Source of the DNA: Longispora sp040681875
GTDB taxonomy: Bacteria; Actinomycetota; Actinomycetes; Mycobacteriales; Micromonosporaceae
NCBI RefSeq assembly: GCF_040681875.1
Contig: NZ_JBFAZP010000006.1
Location: forward strand, 558,001 to 622,000
Length of the DNA: 64,000 nt
Direction of reading: 5' to 3'
In this document: piece after piece, positions 54,799 through 62,831 of the stretch
How positions within the stretch are numbered: position 1 is the first letter of the stretch
How the letters are laid out: each line of letters opens with the position of its first letter
Notes under the pieces: model-generated
The model's input: the letters and a program-made list of their open reading frames with translations, nothing else
What the model was told of the DNA's origin: nothing
Database searches by the model: none
Translations under genes and position numbers: made by a program

Positions 54799-55569
54799 TC
54801 AGTCTCCGGGGGCCGCCAGGATCGTGCGGACCAGGCGGGCCGGCTCCTCCAGGTGCACGTCGTGGCCCGCCGGCAGGGACACCGTCTCCAGGAGGGGCAC
54901 GTCACCGGCCAGCTCGTTCAGTACCCGGAGAATGGTCGTCCTGCGGGCCGCCATGGCGCCGACCAGGGGCTCGGGCAGATGCTGGTCGTAGACGCAGCGG
55001 TCCCCGGCGACGGTCAACAGGGGGCTACGGGTGGCGCGGAGCGTGCCCCACACGTCCAGTTCCGCGATGGCGTCGAGGAGGCGCGCGAACTCCGGGTCAC
55101 CGTCCGCCGCCAGCTCGGCCTTGAAGCCGGTGACCGCCGCGTGCGCCGCCCGCGCCTCGTCCTCCGGGAGGTCGAAGTCCGCCGGGCTCCGGGGCGCGCC
55201 GAAGCCCTCGACGTTCACCGCCAGCGGGCATTCGGGGTGCCGGGAGGCCCACAGGGCCGCGAGCATGCCGCCGAGGGAGTGGCCGACGATCGTGGGCCGG
55301 TCGAGCTCCAGCTGGTCGACCACCGCGCACAGGTCCGCGTACGCGCCGTCCCAGGTCCACGGGGCCCGGCCCGACCGGCCGTGTCCGCGCAGGTCGATGG
55401 CGAGGACCCGGCGGCCGGCATTCTGGAAGTGGGGCACGACCCAGCGCCAGTCCTCCAGGGAGCGCCCGCCGCCGTGCAGGAGCACCACGTCGGGGCCGTC
55501 GCCGCGGAAGTCCCGGACCGCGATCGGCACCTCGGCCGCGACGGCGGTGTCACGGAAAAGCTCAGCCAT
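54799..55569 (-). CDS. Alpha/beta hydrolase
   Basis: The 256-residue protein is an alpha/beta hydrolase with oxyanion-hole LLHGGGRSLEDW, nucleophile elbow GHSLGG and catalytic His in PAGHDVHLEEP. It has a clear cap region between strands 6 and 7. Substrate is unknown (ester or epoxide). ATG 55569 gives a start just before the first strand; a longer frame to 55701 would run into the next intergenic region. Confidence 0.88.
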   Translation of the reverse strand: MAELFRDTAVAAEVPIAVRDFRGDGPDVVLLHGGGRSLEDWRWVVPHFQNAGRRVLAIDLRGHGRSGRAPWTWDGAYADLCAVVDQLELDRPTIVGHSLGGMLAALWASRHPECPLAVNVEGFGAPRSPADFDLPEDEARAAHAAVTGFKAELAADGDPEFARLLDAIAELDVWGTLRATRSPLLTVAGDRCVYDQHLPEPLVGAMAARRTTILRVLNELAGDVPLLETVSLPAGHDVHLEEPARLVRTILAAPGD

Positions 55570-55673
55570 CGAGTCATGTTCACACCCGCGATGGGCCGAG
55601 AGCCAATTGTTACCAACCATTGCACTTTTACGGTGGGCAATTTCTTCCGCTGTCCACTCTGGAGCAATCTGGG

Positions 55674-56060
55674 TCAGGCGGCGTGCTGGATGAGGTCCCA
55701 CTTGTTGCCGTACAGGTCCTCGAACACGGCGACGGTGCCGTACCCCTCGCGGCGTGGTTCTTCGAGGAACCTCACGCCCGCGGCGGTCATCCGGGCGTGG
55801 TCGGCGTCGAAGTCGTCGGAGTAGAGGAACAGGCCGACCCGGCCGCCGGTCTGGTCGCCGATCCTCGCGGACTGTTCCGGGGTGGCGGCCTCGGCGAGGA
55901 GGAGGCCCGTCCGGGCGCCGGGCGGGGTGACGACGACCCAGCGTTTGCCGTCGGGGAGGGCGAAGTCGGCGGTGAGGTCGAAGCCGACGGAGTCCACGTA
56001 GAAGGCGATGGCCTCGTCGTAGGCGCGCACGACGAGGGTCACGAGTCCGAGATGAGCCAT
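55674..56060 (-). CDS. VOC family protein
   Basis: The 128-residue protein has two glyoxalase-fold modules: LVTLVVRAYDEAIAFYVDS at the start and FEDLYGNKWDLIQ at the end. Glu residues in the second module could bind metal. Such proteins include dioxygenases, isomerases and antibiotic-binding proteins; none can be singled out. CATGAT lies 6 nt before the ATG. It is downstream of the AhpD-like pair on the same strand, after a 169-bp gap with no other feature. Confidence 0.85.
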   Translation of the reverse strand: MAHLGLVTLVVRAYDEAIAFYVDSVGFDLTADFALPDGKRWVVVTPPGARTGLLLAEAATPEQSARIGDQTGGRVGLFLYSDDFDADHARMTAAGVRFLEEPRREGYGTVAVFEDLYGNKWDLIQHAA

Positions 56061-56229
56061 GTCCCGATCATGCCGTGCGGGGGCGGTGGTGCGCAGGTCG
56101 ACCGTGGGGGTTCGGGGCCGTGGTGGTCGACGTCGGACTCCGCTGGTCTGGGTCGGCGGGCGCCGCGCTGCCCCAGGCCGGGCGGGCCGAGCGGGACGGG
56201 GCCGGGCTCAGCCGATCCGGGGCGCTCGC

Positions 56230-56832
56230 TCAGCGGAGGAGGAAGTCCGGGACGTGGTAGCGGTTCTTCACCAGGCGCGACGCCATCCCCCGCCGGTCCG
56301 CGTCGCTCCCCCACCGGAAGTCCAACGCGTTGGCCAGCCGGTTCACCGTGTTGAACAGGAACCCGACATACAGCCCGTCGAGGATCGCGGTGTCCGACAC
56401 CCCCGCCGCCCGCACGACCCGCACATCCTGCGGCCGCACCGCGTCCGGCTCCAGGGTCACCTTCTCCAGCAGCCCGAACATCGCGGCCACCTTCGGCGGG
56501 AACCCGCCGTCCCGCCAGTGCCCGAGCCGGTCGACCCCGGCGTCCCCGCCGAGGATCATCTCGCTGGTCCGCTCGTGCACGCCGACGCAGAACCCGCACA
56601 GGTTGAGCCGGGACACGAACGCCCCGAACAGCTCCCGCTCCCCCTCGCTCCACTCCGACGGCCCGCGCATCGCCGACTCCACGAACCGCAGCCACGGCCG
56701 GCCGAACAGCTCGGGCCGGTACAGCGTCACCTTCGCCACCGGGTCCACCTGGGTCCGGGACACGAGCCGCATCACCCGCAGCGCCAGGCGTTGGCGCGGC
56801 CGGTGCCCCTGGTCGAGGACCCTGAGGCGCAC
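56230..56832 (-). CDS. AhpD/carboxymuconolactone decarboxylase-like protein with CxxC
   Basis: The 200-residue helical protein has the alkylhydroperoxidase-like active site LCGFCVGVH with Cys79, Cys82 and His86, which in AhpD reduces peroxide-linked disulfides. The C-terminal half (AGVSDTAILDGLYVGFLFNTVNRLANAL) is the remainder of the fold. GTG 56832 begins 1 nt after the stop of the upstream gene, so the two are co-translated and may form a complex. Confidence 0.82.
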   Translation of the reverse strand: MRLRVLDQGHRPRQRLALRVMRLVSRTQVDPVAKVTLYRPELFGRPWLRFVESAMRGPSEWSEGERELFGAFVSRLNLCGFCVGVHERTSEMILGGDAGVDRLGHWRDGGFPPKVAAMFGLLEKVTLEPDAVRPQDVRVVRAAGVSDTAILDGLYVGFLFNTVNRLANALDFRWGSDADRRGMASRLVKNRYHVPDFLLR

Positions 56833-56833
56833 G

Positions 56834-57133
56834 TCAGTCCGCTTCCCGCACCGCGCGCAGTCCGGCGTCGAGCCGCTGGGTGGCCGCCCCGACCGCGGCG
56901 GCGAGGGTCATCTCGAAGATCGCGTCCTCGGTGCACCCGGCGGCCAACAAGTCCTCAACATCAAGATCCGTCATCTGGTACGACTCCTCGCGCACCCGGG
57001 CCACGTACGCCGCCCACAGCTCGGGCAGCCGGATGTCGTAGTGCGCGGCGTCGCGGACGGCGGGGTCGGTGGCGCCGGGCGACTCCAGCACCGCGTACCG
57101 CAGGTCCATGACCTCCAGGGCATGCTGATCCAT
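56834..57133 (-). CDS. Small helical partner of the AhpD-like protein
   Basis: The 99-residue protein is all-helical with MTDLDVEDLLAAGCTEDAIFEMTLAAAVGAA, which resembles half of a carboxymuconolactone-decarboxylase domain but lacks the CxxC. Together with the downstream AhpD-like gene (1-nt gap) it may make a heteromeric enzyme. Start is uncertain among ATG 57133, ATG 57145 and GTG 57151; 57133 is chosen because the first two extra residues blocks are unlike the fold. Confidence 0.68.
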   Translation of the reverse strand: MDQHALEVMDLRYAVLESPGATDPAVRDAAHYDIRLPELWAAYVARVREESYQMTDLDVEDLLAAGCTEDAIFEMTLAAAVGAATQRLDAGLRAVREAD

Positions 57134-57185
57134 CGGACCCCCCATCGCCACCTGTGACGTTACGCTCGGTGACTCCGGGGCGGGG

Positions 57186-57671
57186 CTAGATCCGCTGGTA
57201 ACTCCACGAGACCATCTCCCCGTCCGCGTACGGCATCACGCCGTGGAACTGGCGCGGGTCCTCGTCGAAGACCATGGGGAGCCATTCGTGGTCGCTGTCC
57301 CACATGGGGAAGTCGCGGAGGTCGGCCAGCGGTATCCATTCGAGGGTGCCTTCCTCGTTGCCGCCGTGATGTTCCCCGGTGAAGGTGTCGGCGCGGAAGA
57401 TGTAGCAGAGTTCGGCCTGGCCGTCGGGGCGGAAGTTGGGCCAGAGGATGGTGCCTCGGAGGGTGAGGTCGCCGAGGGTGAGGCCGGATTCCTCGGTGGT
57501 TTCGCGGCGGATGCAGGTGACGGGGTCCTCGCCGGGTTCGAGGTGGCCGCCGATACCCACGTATTTGCCGCCGTGGGTGTCCTGGTCGAGCTTGTCGCGG
57601 TGCATGAGGAGGACGGATCGGGCGTCCGGGGAGAGGATGTAGACGGTGGTCACGAGGACGGCTGTTTGCAT
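57186..57671 (-). CDS. NUDIX hydrolase, MutT/8-oxo-dGTP diphosphatase-like
   Basis: The 161-residue protein has a perfect NUDIX box (GX5EX7REUXEEXGU), beginning GGHLEPGED, with the metal-binding REXXEE glutamates. The N-terminus TAVLVTTVYILSPDARSVLL and WIPLADLRDFPM are typical of MTH1/MutT-type enzymes that cleave nucleoside triphosphates. Substrate is inferred from this subgroup. ATG 57671 is supported by the start of the fold. It is divergent from the histidine kinase gene, across a long inverted repeat and a G-rich region. Confidence 0.87.
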   Translation of the reverse strand: MQTAVLVTTVYILSPDARSVLLMHRDKLDQDTHGGKYVGIGGHLEPGEDPVTCIRRETTEESGLTLGDLTLRGTILWPNFRPDGQAELCYIFRADTFTGEHHGGNEEGTLEWIPLADLRDFPMWDSDHEWLPMVFDEDPRQFHGVMPYADGEMVSWSYQRI

Positions 57672-57738
57672 TCCCGAGTTTGGCATGGGGCGGGGGCGCG
57701 GGCTGGTTGCTGCTTCCTGGCGTGGCATGCGGGCGGGG

Positions 57739-57806
57739 AGGCCGGTGGGGTTGGGTTCGGAGGGAGAAGAGCCTTTGACTCCCTCCGAACCCAACCCCAC
57801 CGGCCT
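57739..57806. repeat. 28-bp perfect inverted repeat between divergent genes
   Basis: Arms 57739-57766 and 57779-57806 are perfect complements with a 12-nt loop. The left arm begins AGGCCGGTGGGG and is G-rich, the right arm C-rich. It lies in the shared upstream region of divergent genes, so it cannot be their terminator. Confidence 0.92.
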
Positions 57807-57816
57807 GTGTTCGTAC

Positions 57817-57868
57817 GGGGTGGTGGGGCGGGGCGGGTGGTGGTGCGGGGCGGGTGGCTGGGTGCGGG
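57817..57868 (+). other. Two tandem G-quadruplex motifs
   Basis: G-runs at 57817-57820, 57825-57828, 57830-57833 and 57835-57837 (loops 4, 1, 1) and at 57847-57850, 57852-57854, 57860-57862 and 57866-57868 (loops 1, 5, 3) each fit the canonical G-quadruplex pattern. They lie on the plus strand, upstream of the histidine kinase gene. Confidence 0.7.
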
Positions 57869-57923
57869 CTGTCCGGGGCTCGGGTGGGCTGACGTTGGGC
57901 CGGGTGGGTGGCACGATGGGCGC

Positions 57924-59054
57924 GTGAAGACGCTGGGGTTCGCGACGCCGCTGTGGCGCGCGCTGATCGCGTACCGCGTGATCCTGCTGGGCTACGCCGC
58001 GATGCAGACCGTGCACTACTGGCCGGTGTACACCGACCGGCGGCTCGCCCTCGGCGTGTTCGTCGTGATGGTGCTGTGGACGGTCGCGATGACCGCCGCC
58101 AACGCGGTCGACCGGGGGCGGCGGTGGGCGGTGTGCCTGGCCGACCTGGCCGTGAGCGCCGTACTCCTGCTGGGCACCTTCTACGTCCTCGACGGCGGCG
58201 ACCCGGACGCGACGGTCACCGGCCCGTGGGTGTCCGCGTCGGTGCTGGCCTGCGCGATCCTCGGCGGCCCGTGGCGCGGCATGGCGGCCAGCCTGGTGAT
58301 CATCGTGATCACGATGGTGCTGCCGGGCGTCCCGCCGAGCCAGAACACCCTGTACGACGTCGTGATGCTCCTGATGGGCGGCGGCGTCGTCGGCCTGGTG
58401 TCCCAGCTGCTCCGGGAAGCCGAGTGGCGGATGACCCTGATGACGGAGCGGGAGGCGGCCGTCAACGAACGCGAACGGCTCGCCCGGATCGTGCACGACG
58501 GCGTCCTCCAGGTCCTCACCCTCGTGCACCGCAGGGGCCCCGACCTGGGCCCGGACGGGGCGGAGATCGCCCGGCTGGCCGGCGAGCAGGAGGCGGCCCT
58601 GCGCGGGCTGGTCCTCGGCGTGCACGGGCCGGTGGCCCCGGGCGGGGAGGCGGACCTGTGCGCGCTGCTCACCGGTTTCGCGTCCACCCAGGTGTCGGTC
58701 TCGGGCCCGGCCGGTCCGGTCCTGCTGCCGTCGGACCGGGCCACGGAACTCGTCGCCGCCGTCGGCGCCGCGCTGGACAACGTCACCCGGCACGCCGGCC
58801 CCGGGGCCCGGGCCTGGGTGACGGTCGAGGAGGAGCGCGCCGACGTGCTGGTGTCGGTCCGCGACGACGGGCTGGGCGCGACCGCCGAGCAGGTGGACCG
58901 GGCGGCGGCGGCCGGCCGGTTGGGGGTCGCGCAGTCGATGCGCGGGCGGGCCGAGGGCCTCGGCGGGACGATGTCCCTGGTCACGGCCCCGGATCAGGGG
59001 ACCGAAATCGAGTTCCGCGTGCCGCGTCGCGCCGAGCGGTCACCTCGAACGTGA
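57924..59054 (+). CDS. MacS-like sensor histidine kinase
   Basis: The 376-residue kinase has about five to six membrane helices (1-162), a HisKA_3 dimerisation helix with phospho-acceptor His191 in ARIVHDGVLQVL, and a HATPase domain with ALDNVTRHAG and VSVRDDGLGA. It matches the MacS type of actinobacterial two-component systems. GTG 57924 has CACGAT 6 nt upstream. Its likely response regulator is at 59582 on the opposite strand, which is unusual because such pairs normally share an operon. The 3' end overlaps a convergent membrane protein gene by 74 bp. Confidence 0.87.
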   Translation: MKTLGFATPLWRALIAYRVILLGYAAMQTVHYWPVYTDRRLALGVFVVMVLWTVAMTAANAVDRGRRWAVCLADLAVSAVLLLGTFYVLDGGDPDATVTGPWVSASVLACAILGGPWRGMAASLVIIVITMVLPGVPPSQNTLYDVVMLLMGGGVVGLVSQLLREAEWRMTLMTEREAAVNERERLARIVHDGVLQVLTLVHRRGPDLGPDGAEIARLAGEQEAALRGLVLGVHGPVAPGGEADLCALLTGFASTQVSVSGPAGPVLLPSDRATELVAAVGAALDNVTRHAGPGARAWVTVEEERADVLVSVRDDGLGATAEQVDRAAAAGRLGVAQSMRGRAEGLGGTMSLVTAPDQGTEIEFRVPRRAERSPRT

Positions 59055-59424
59055 CCCAGCCGACGAGCAGGTAGCCGACGCCGGCCACGTACGCCGGCAC
59101 CAGCTGCGACACCTCGGACACCGGCGACAGCCGCGCCAGCTCCCACAGCCGCAGCCAGTCGGCGCCGAAGTAGATCGCCACGGTCAGGACCGGGCCGAGC
59201 AGGGCGACGGCGGCCGGACCGCGCACCTTCAGGAGCCGGAGCGCGATCCAGCTGACCAGGATGGTGACCGGCACCGCGAGGACGAGGGTCGTGAGCAACG
59301 TGCCCAGGCAGCCGAAACCCTCCATCTCGCACGGGATCAGCGTGCCGACGCCCCAGCCGCCGACGAACCAGAGCACCACCGCGCCGATGCCGACGGCGGC
59401 GCAGGTCGCGAGCTGCCGGATCAC
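58981..59424 (-). CDS. Small membrane protein between kinase and regulator genes
   Basis: The 147-residue protein has four hydrophobic helices (CAAVGIGAVVLWFVGGWGVG; LLTTLVLAVPVTILVSWIAL; ALLGPVLTVAIYFGADWL; AGVGYLLVGWVTFEV). It has no recognised family. GTG 59424 overlaps the stop of a 14-codon open frame (59421-59465) as GTGA. It is co-directional with the upstream response regulator, so it may be its target or an accessory of the sensor kinase. Confidence 0.65.
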   Translation of the reverse strand: MIRQLATCAAVGIGAVVLWFVGGWGVGTLIPCEMEGFGCLGTLLTTLVLAVPVTILVSWIALRLLKVRGPAAVALLGPVLTVAIYFGADWLRLWELARLSPVSEVSQLVPAYVAGVGYLLVGWVTFEVTARRDAARGTRFRSPDPGP

Positions 59425-59581
59425 CGGGACACCCCGGAGGAGGGGGTCGGGTCGTTGTCGGCCATGAGGTCGAAGGTACCCAGGTTCCGGGGCGGGCACG
59501 CCCGATCGGGGGTGCCACGCGCTGCGCTGCTCATCGGTCCAGCCTCGCGGAACCGGTCGGCGGACGCCTGAGCCCCCGTAC

Positions 59582-60205
59582 TCAGTCGTAGAGGTCGTTC
59601 TCGATCGCGTACCGGACGAGTTCGACGCGGTTGTGCAGTTGGAGCTTGGTGAGGGTGTTCTGCACGTGGTTCTGCACGGTGCGGTGCGACAGCACGAGGC
59701 GCTCGGCGATCTGCCGGTAGCTGAGGCCCTTGGCGACGAACCGGAGCACCTCGGTCTCCCGGTCGGTGAGCTGCGGCCCACCCGCCGAGAGCTGCTTGTA
59801 CTCCCCCAGGATCAGCGCCGCCAGCCCCGGCGAGAACACGGCCTCCCCGGCGGCGGTGGCCCGGACCGCCTCCAGGAACTCGGCGGTGTGCGCCGACTTG
59901 AGCAGGTAGCCCAGGGCGCCGGCCTTCACCGCGTCCAGCACGGCCTGGCGCTCGTCCACGGCGGACAGCATCATGATCCGGATCTCGGGATCGACGGCGA
60001 GCAGGCCGCGCACCACGTCCACCCCGGACAGGTCGGGCAGTTGCAGGTCCAGGACGGCGACCTGCGGGCGGACGGCCGGGGCGATCCTGACCGCCTGGCG
60101 GCCCTCGCCGCAGGCGGCGACGACGTCGTAGCCGGCGGCGGTGAGGTCGCGGGACACGCCGTCGCGCCACATGGGATGGTCGTCGACCACCATGACCCGG
60201 ATCAC
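59582..60205 (-). CDS. NarL/LuxR-type response regulator (MacR-like)
   Basis: The 207-residue protein has a receiver domain with acidic pocket VDDHP, phospho-acceptor Asp53 (VLDLQLPD) and Lys103 (LLKSA), and a LuxR-type HTH (LTDRETEVLRFVAKGLSYRQ, then VQNHVQNTLTKLQLHNRVEL). It is the probable partner of the MacS-like kinase at 57924. The genes converge with a membrane protein gene between, suggesting an inversion of the usual kinase-regulator operon. Confidence 0.9.
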   Translation of the reverse strand: MIRVMVVDDHPMWRDGVSRDLTAAGYDVVAACGEGRQAVRIAPAVRPQVAVLDLQLPDLSGVDVVRGLLAVDPEIRIMMLSAVDERQAVLDAVKAGALGYLLKSAHTAEFLEAVRATAAGEAVFSPGLAALILGEYKQLSAGGPQLTDRETEVLRFVAKGLSYRQIAERLVLSHRTVQNHVQNTLTKLQLHNRVELVRYAIENDLYD

Positions 60206-60301
60206 CGGCCGGCCCCCTGACGGAGCGCGGCACGGTCGGCCCGGAACCCGGTCGGGCAGGACCCGGGCCCGCGCCGACCGGCCGCGCTGAGTGTCATCGG
60301 G

Positions 60302-62245
60302 CTACGCGACGACCCGGTCGACCCGGGGCTTCAGCTTGAGCTGGGAGGCGTTGTGGCCGATGCCCGGGTCGAGGGTGTGGTCGACGTAGATCGCGTACCA
60401 GAGGCAGAAGACCAGGATCGTCCACACCTTGCGGCTCTGGTCGCCCTCGCCGGCCCGGTGCGCGTCGAGCAGGCGCTGCGCGTAGCCGAGGTCGACGAGG
60501 CTGCCGGCGCCCGAGGACGCGAAGATGTCCTTGGCCCACTGGTACATCTCGGTCTTCAGCCAGACCCGGATCGGGGTGGGGAAGCCGAGCTTGACCCGGT
60601 TGACGATCTCCGGCGGGACGACCCCGCGCAGGGCCTGGCGGAGCGCGTACTTCGTGTCGGTGGAGCGCGGCGGGAGCTTCAGGTCCACCGGCAGGTCGGC
60701 GGCGGCGGCGAACACCTCGTAGTCGAGGAACGGGACGCGGACCTCCAGCGAGTTGGCCATCGACATCCGGTCCGCCTTGACGAGGATGTCGCCGCGCAGC
60801 CAGGTGTACAGGTCGATGTACTGCATCTTCGTCACGTCGTCGAGGTGCGCGGCCTCGGTGTAGATCCCGTCGGTGACGTCGGTGTAGCGCACGGCCGGGT
60901 CGTAGCGGCGCATCAGGTCGCGCTTCTCGTCCTCGGTGAAGATCTTCGCGTTGCCGTAGTACCGCTCGGTCAGGGGCGTCGTACCCCGCTCCAGGAAGCT
61001 CTTGCCCTTCACGCCCTCGGGGATCACCTTCGAGACGGCGCGCAGGCCCTTCTGCACCCCGTCGGGCAGGCCCGTGATGGAGCGCAGGGACAGCGGCTCG
61101 CGGTAGATCGTGTAGCCGCCGAAGAACTCGTCGGAGCCCTCGCCGGACAGGGACACCGTGACGTGCTCGCTGGCGAGCTTGGCGACGTAGTAGAGCGGGA
61201 CGAGCGCGGGGTCGGCGACCGGGTCGTCGAGGTGCCAGACGATCTTCGGCAGCGCGTCCATCATCATCTGGGCGGTCACGACCACCGGGTAGGTCTTCAC
61301 GCCCAGGTGCCGGGCGGAGTCCTGCGCGACGTCGAGCTCCGAGTAGCCCTCGACGTCGAGCGCCGCGGTGAAGGTCAGGATGTTCGGGTTGAACTCCCGG
61401 GCCAGCGCGACGACGGCCGTGGAGTCGATGCCGCTGGACAGGAACGCGCCGACCGGCACGTCCGAGCGCATGTGGATCCGGACGCTCTCCCGCAGGGCCT
61501 CGCGGATCTGCGCGTACTTGCGCTCGGTGTCGGTGACCGGGGTCGGGCGGAACTCCGCCTTCCAGTACCGCATGACCTCCATCGAGCCGCCCGGCTGGTA
61601 CGTGAAGCACTCGCCCGAGCCGAGCCGGGAGATGCCCTTCGTCATGGTGCCGGGCTCCGGCACGTACTGCAGGGTCAGGTAGTGCGACAGGTTCGCCCCG
61701 TCGATGCCCGCGTCCCCGTTGCGGGCGGCGGCCGAGAAGGGCATGAGCGCCTTCTTCTCACTCGCCGCGTACAGCCCGTCCTCGGTGAGGGTGTAGAACA
61801 GCGGCTTGATGCCGAACGGGTCGCGCGCGCCGAACGCCGTCTTCGACTGGGTGTCCCAGATCAGGAACGCGAACATGCCGCGGAGCTTCTTGACGGCCTG
61901 CGGGCCCCAGTAGTGGTACGCCGCGACGATGGTCTCCGAGTCGCCGTCCGTGCGGAACTCCGCGCCGAACTGCTTGACCAGCTCCTCGCGCAGCTCGATG
62001 TAGTTGTAGATCTCGCCGTTGAAGGTCATCACGTACCGGTCGTGGTCGTACCAGATCGGCTGGTGGCTCTTCTCCACGTCGATGATCGACAGGCGCTGGA
62101 AGCCGAGCAGGACGTCGTGCCCGGCCCGGGTGACCTCGGTCTCGTCCGGGCCACGGTGCTGAATCGTGTCCAGGGCCGCGGTGAACGCCGCCTGCTGCAG
62201 GGGTGCCGCTCCGAGAGCGCTGACGAAGGTGAGCAGTCCACACAT
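60302..62245 (-). CDS. asnB: Glutamine-hydrolysing asparagine synthetase
   Basis: AsnB makes asparagine from aspartate, ATP and glutamine. The 647-residue product has the N-terminal nucleophile Cys2 (MCGLLTFVS), QHRGPDE and FNGEIYNYIELREEL in the glutaminase domain, and the synthetase P-loop VGAFLSSGIDSTAVVALA and LSGEGSDEFFGGY in the C-terminal domain. Cys2 exposed after Met removal fixes the ATG at 62245. It is divergent from an XRE-cupin regulator whose start codon is only 41 bp away, so their promoters interlock. Confidence 0.95.
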   Translation of the reverse strand: MCGLLTFVSALGAAPLQQAAFTAALDTIQHRGPDETEVTRAGHDVLLGFQRLSIIDVEKSHQPIWYDHDRYVMTFNGEIYNYIELREELVKQFGAEFRTDGDSETIVAAYHYWGPQAVKKLRGMFAFLIWDTQSKTAFGARDPFGIKPLFYTLTEDGLYAASEKKALMPFSAAARNGDAGIDGANLSHYLTLQYVPEPGTMTKGISRLGSGECFTYQPGGSMEVMRYWKAEFRPTPVTDTERKYAQIREALRESVRIHMRSDVPVGAFLSSGIDSTAVVALAREFNPNILTFTAALDVEGYSELDVAQDSARHLGVKTYPVVVTAQMMMDALPKIVWHLDDPVADPALVPLYYVAKLASEHVTVSLSGEGSDEFFGGYTIYREPLSLRSITGLPDGVQKGLRAVSKVIPEGVKGKSFLERGTTPLTERYYGNAKIFTEDEKRDLMRRYDPAVRYTDVTDGIYTEAAHLDDVTKMQYIDLYTWLRGDILVKADRMSMANSLEVRVPFLDYEVFAAAADLPVDLKLPPRSTDTKYALRQALRGVVPPEIVNRVKLGFPTPIRVWLKTEMYQWAKDIFASSGAGSLVDLGYAQRLLDAHRAGEGDQSRKVWTILVFCLWYAIYVDHTLDPGIGHNASQLKLKPRVDRVVA

Positions 62246-62285
62246 GCTCCCTATCCTGTCACGGCGTCCCGCTACGCTGCTGAGC
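62246..62285. promoter_or_regulatory. Interlocked divergent promoters of asnB and the XRE-cupin regulator
   Basis: TACGCT (62273-62278) stands 7 nt before the regulator GTG on the plus strand, and CAGGAT (62253-62258, minus strand) stands 7 nt before the asnB ATG. Each promoter's -35 region would overlap the other's -10 region. Confidence 0.55.
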
Positions 62286-62831
62286 GTGTCCACGATGCAA
62301 GCCGTCCTCGCCGCGAACCTGCGCACCCTGCGCGCCGCCCGCAACATCTCCCTGTCGGAGCTGAGCAGACGCTCCGGCATCGGCAAGGCGACGCTGTCCC
62401 AGCTGGAGGGGCCCGGCGGGAACCCGACGATCGAGACCCTGTTCTCGTTGTCGCGCGCCCTGGACGTCCCGGTTTCGGCACTGGTCAGCGAGGCCGAGCG
62501 CAGCGCGATCGCCCTGGTCAGGGCCGGTGAGGGCACGAAGATCAGCGGGGCGGCGGTCGAGCTGCGGCTGCTGCACCGGCTCGACGCCGGAAGAACGATC
62601 ATCGAGGTGTACGAGCAGCGGGTGCGCCCCGGGGCCGTCCAGCACTCGGAGGGGCACCCGGGGCTGGAGCACATCCACGTGGTGTCCGGGGTGCTGCGGG
62701 TGGGGCCGCCGAACGATCCGTTCGAGCTGCGGGCCGGTGACTATGTGTGCTTTTCTGCGAGCATTCCGCACAGCTACGAGGCGGTGGACGGGCCCGTGCT
62801 GTCGACCTTGATCCTCCAGCACTCCTCTTAG
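62286..62831 (+). CDS. XRE-cupin transcriptional regulator
   Basis: The 181-residue protein has an N-terminal HTH (LRTLRAARNISLSELSRRSG, SQLEGPGGNPTIETL) and a C-terminal cupin barrel (HPGLEHIHVVSGVLRVG, FELRAGDYVCFSASIPHSYE) that probably binds a small ligand. GTG 62286 is selected by TACGCT 7 nt upstream. Possible targets are the divergent asnB and the FAD oxidase gene at 63142. Its stop codon is the first triplet of the third dispersed-repeat copy. Confidence 0.88.
   Translation: MSTMQAVLAANLRTLRAARNISLSELSRRSGIGKATLSQLEGPGGNPTIETLFSLSRALDVPVSALVSEAERSAIALVRAGEGTKISGAAVELRLLHRLDAGRTIIEVYEQRVRPGAVQHSEGHPGLEHIHVVSGVLRVGPPNDPFELRAGDYVCFSASIPHSYEAVDGPVLSTLILQHSS

Noticed and set aside
57739..57806. 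Long inverted repeat as an intrinsic terminator
   Set aside because: It lies upstream of both flanking divergent genes and has no flanking T-run.
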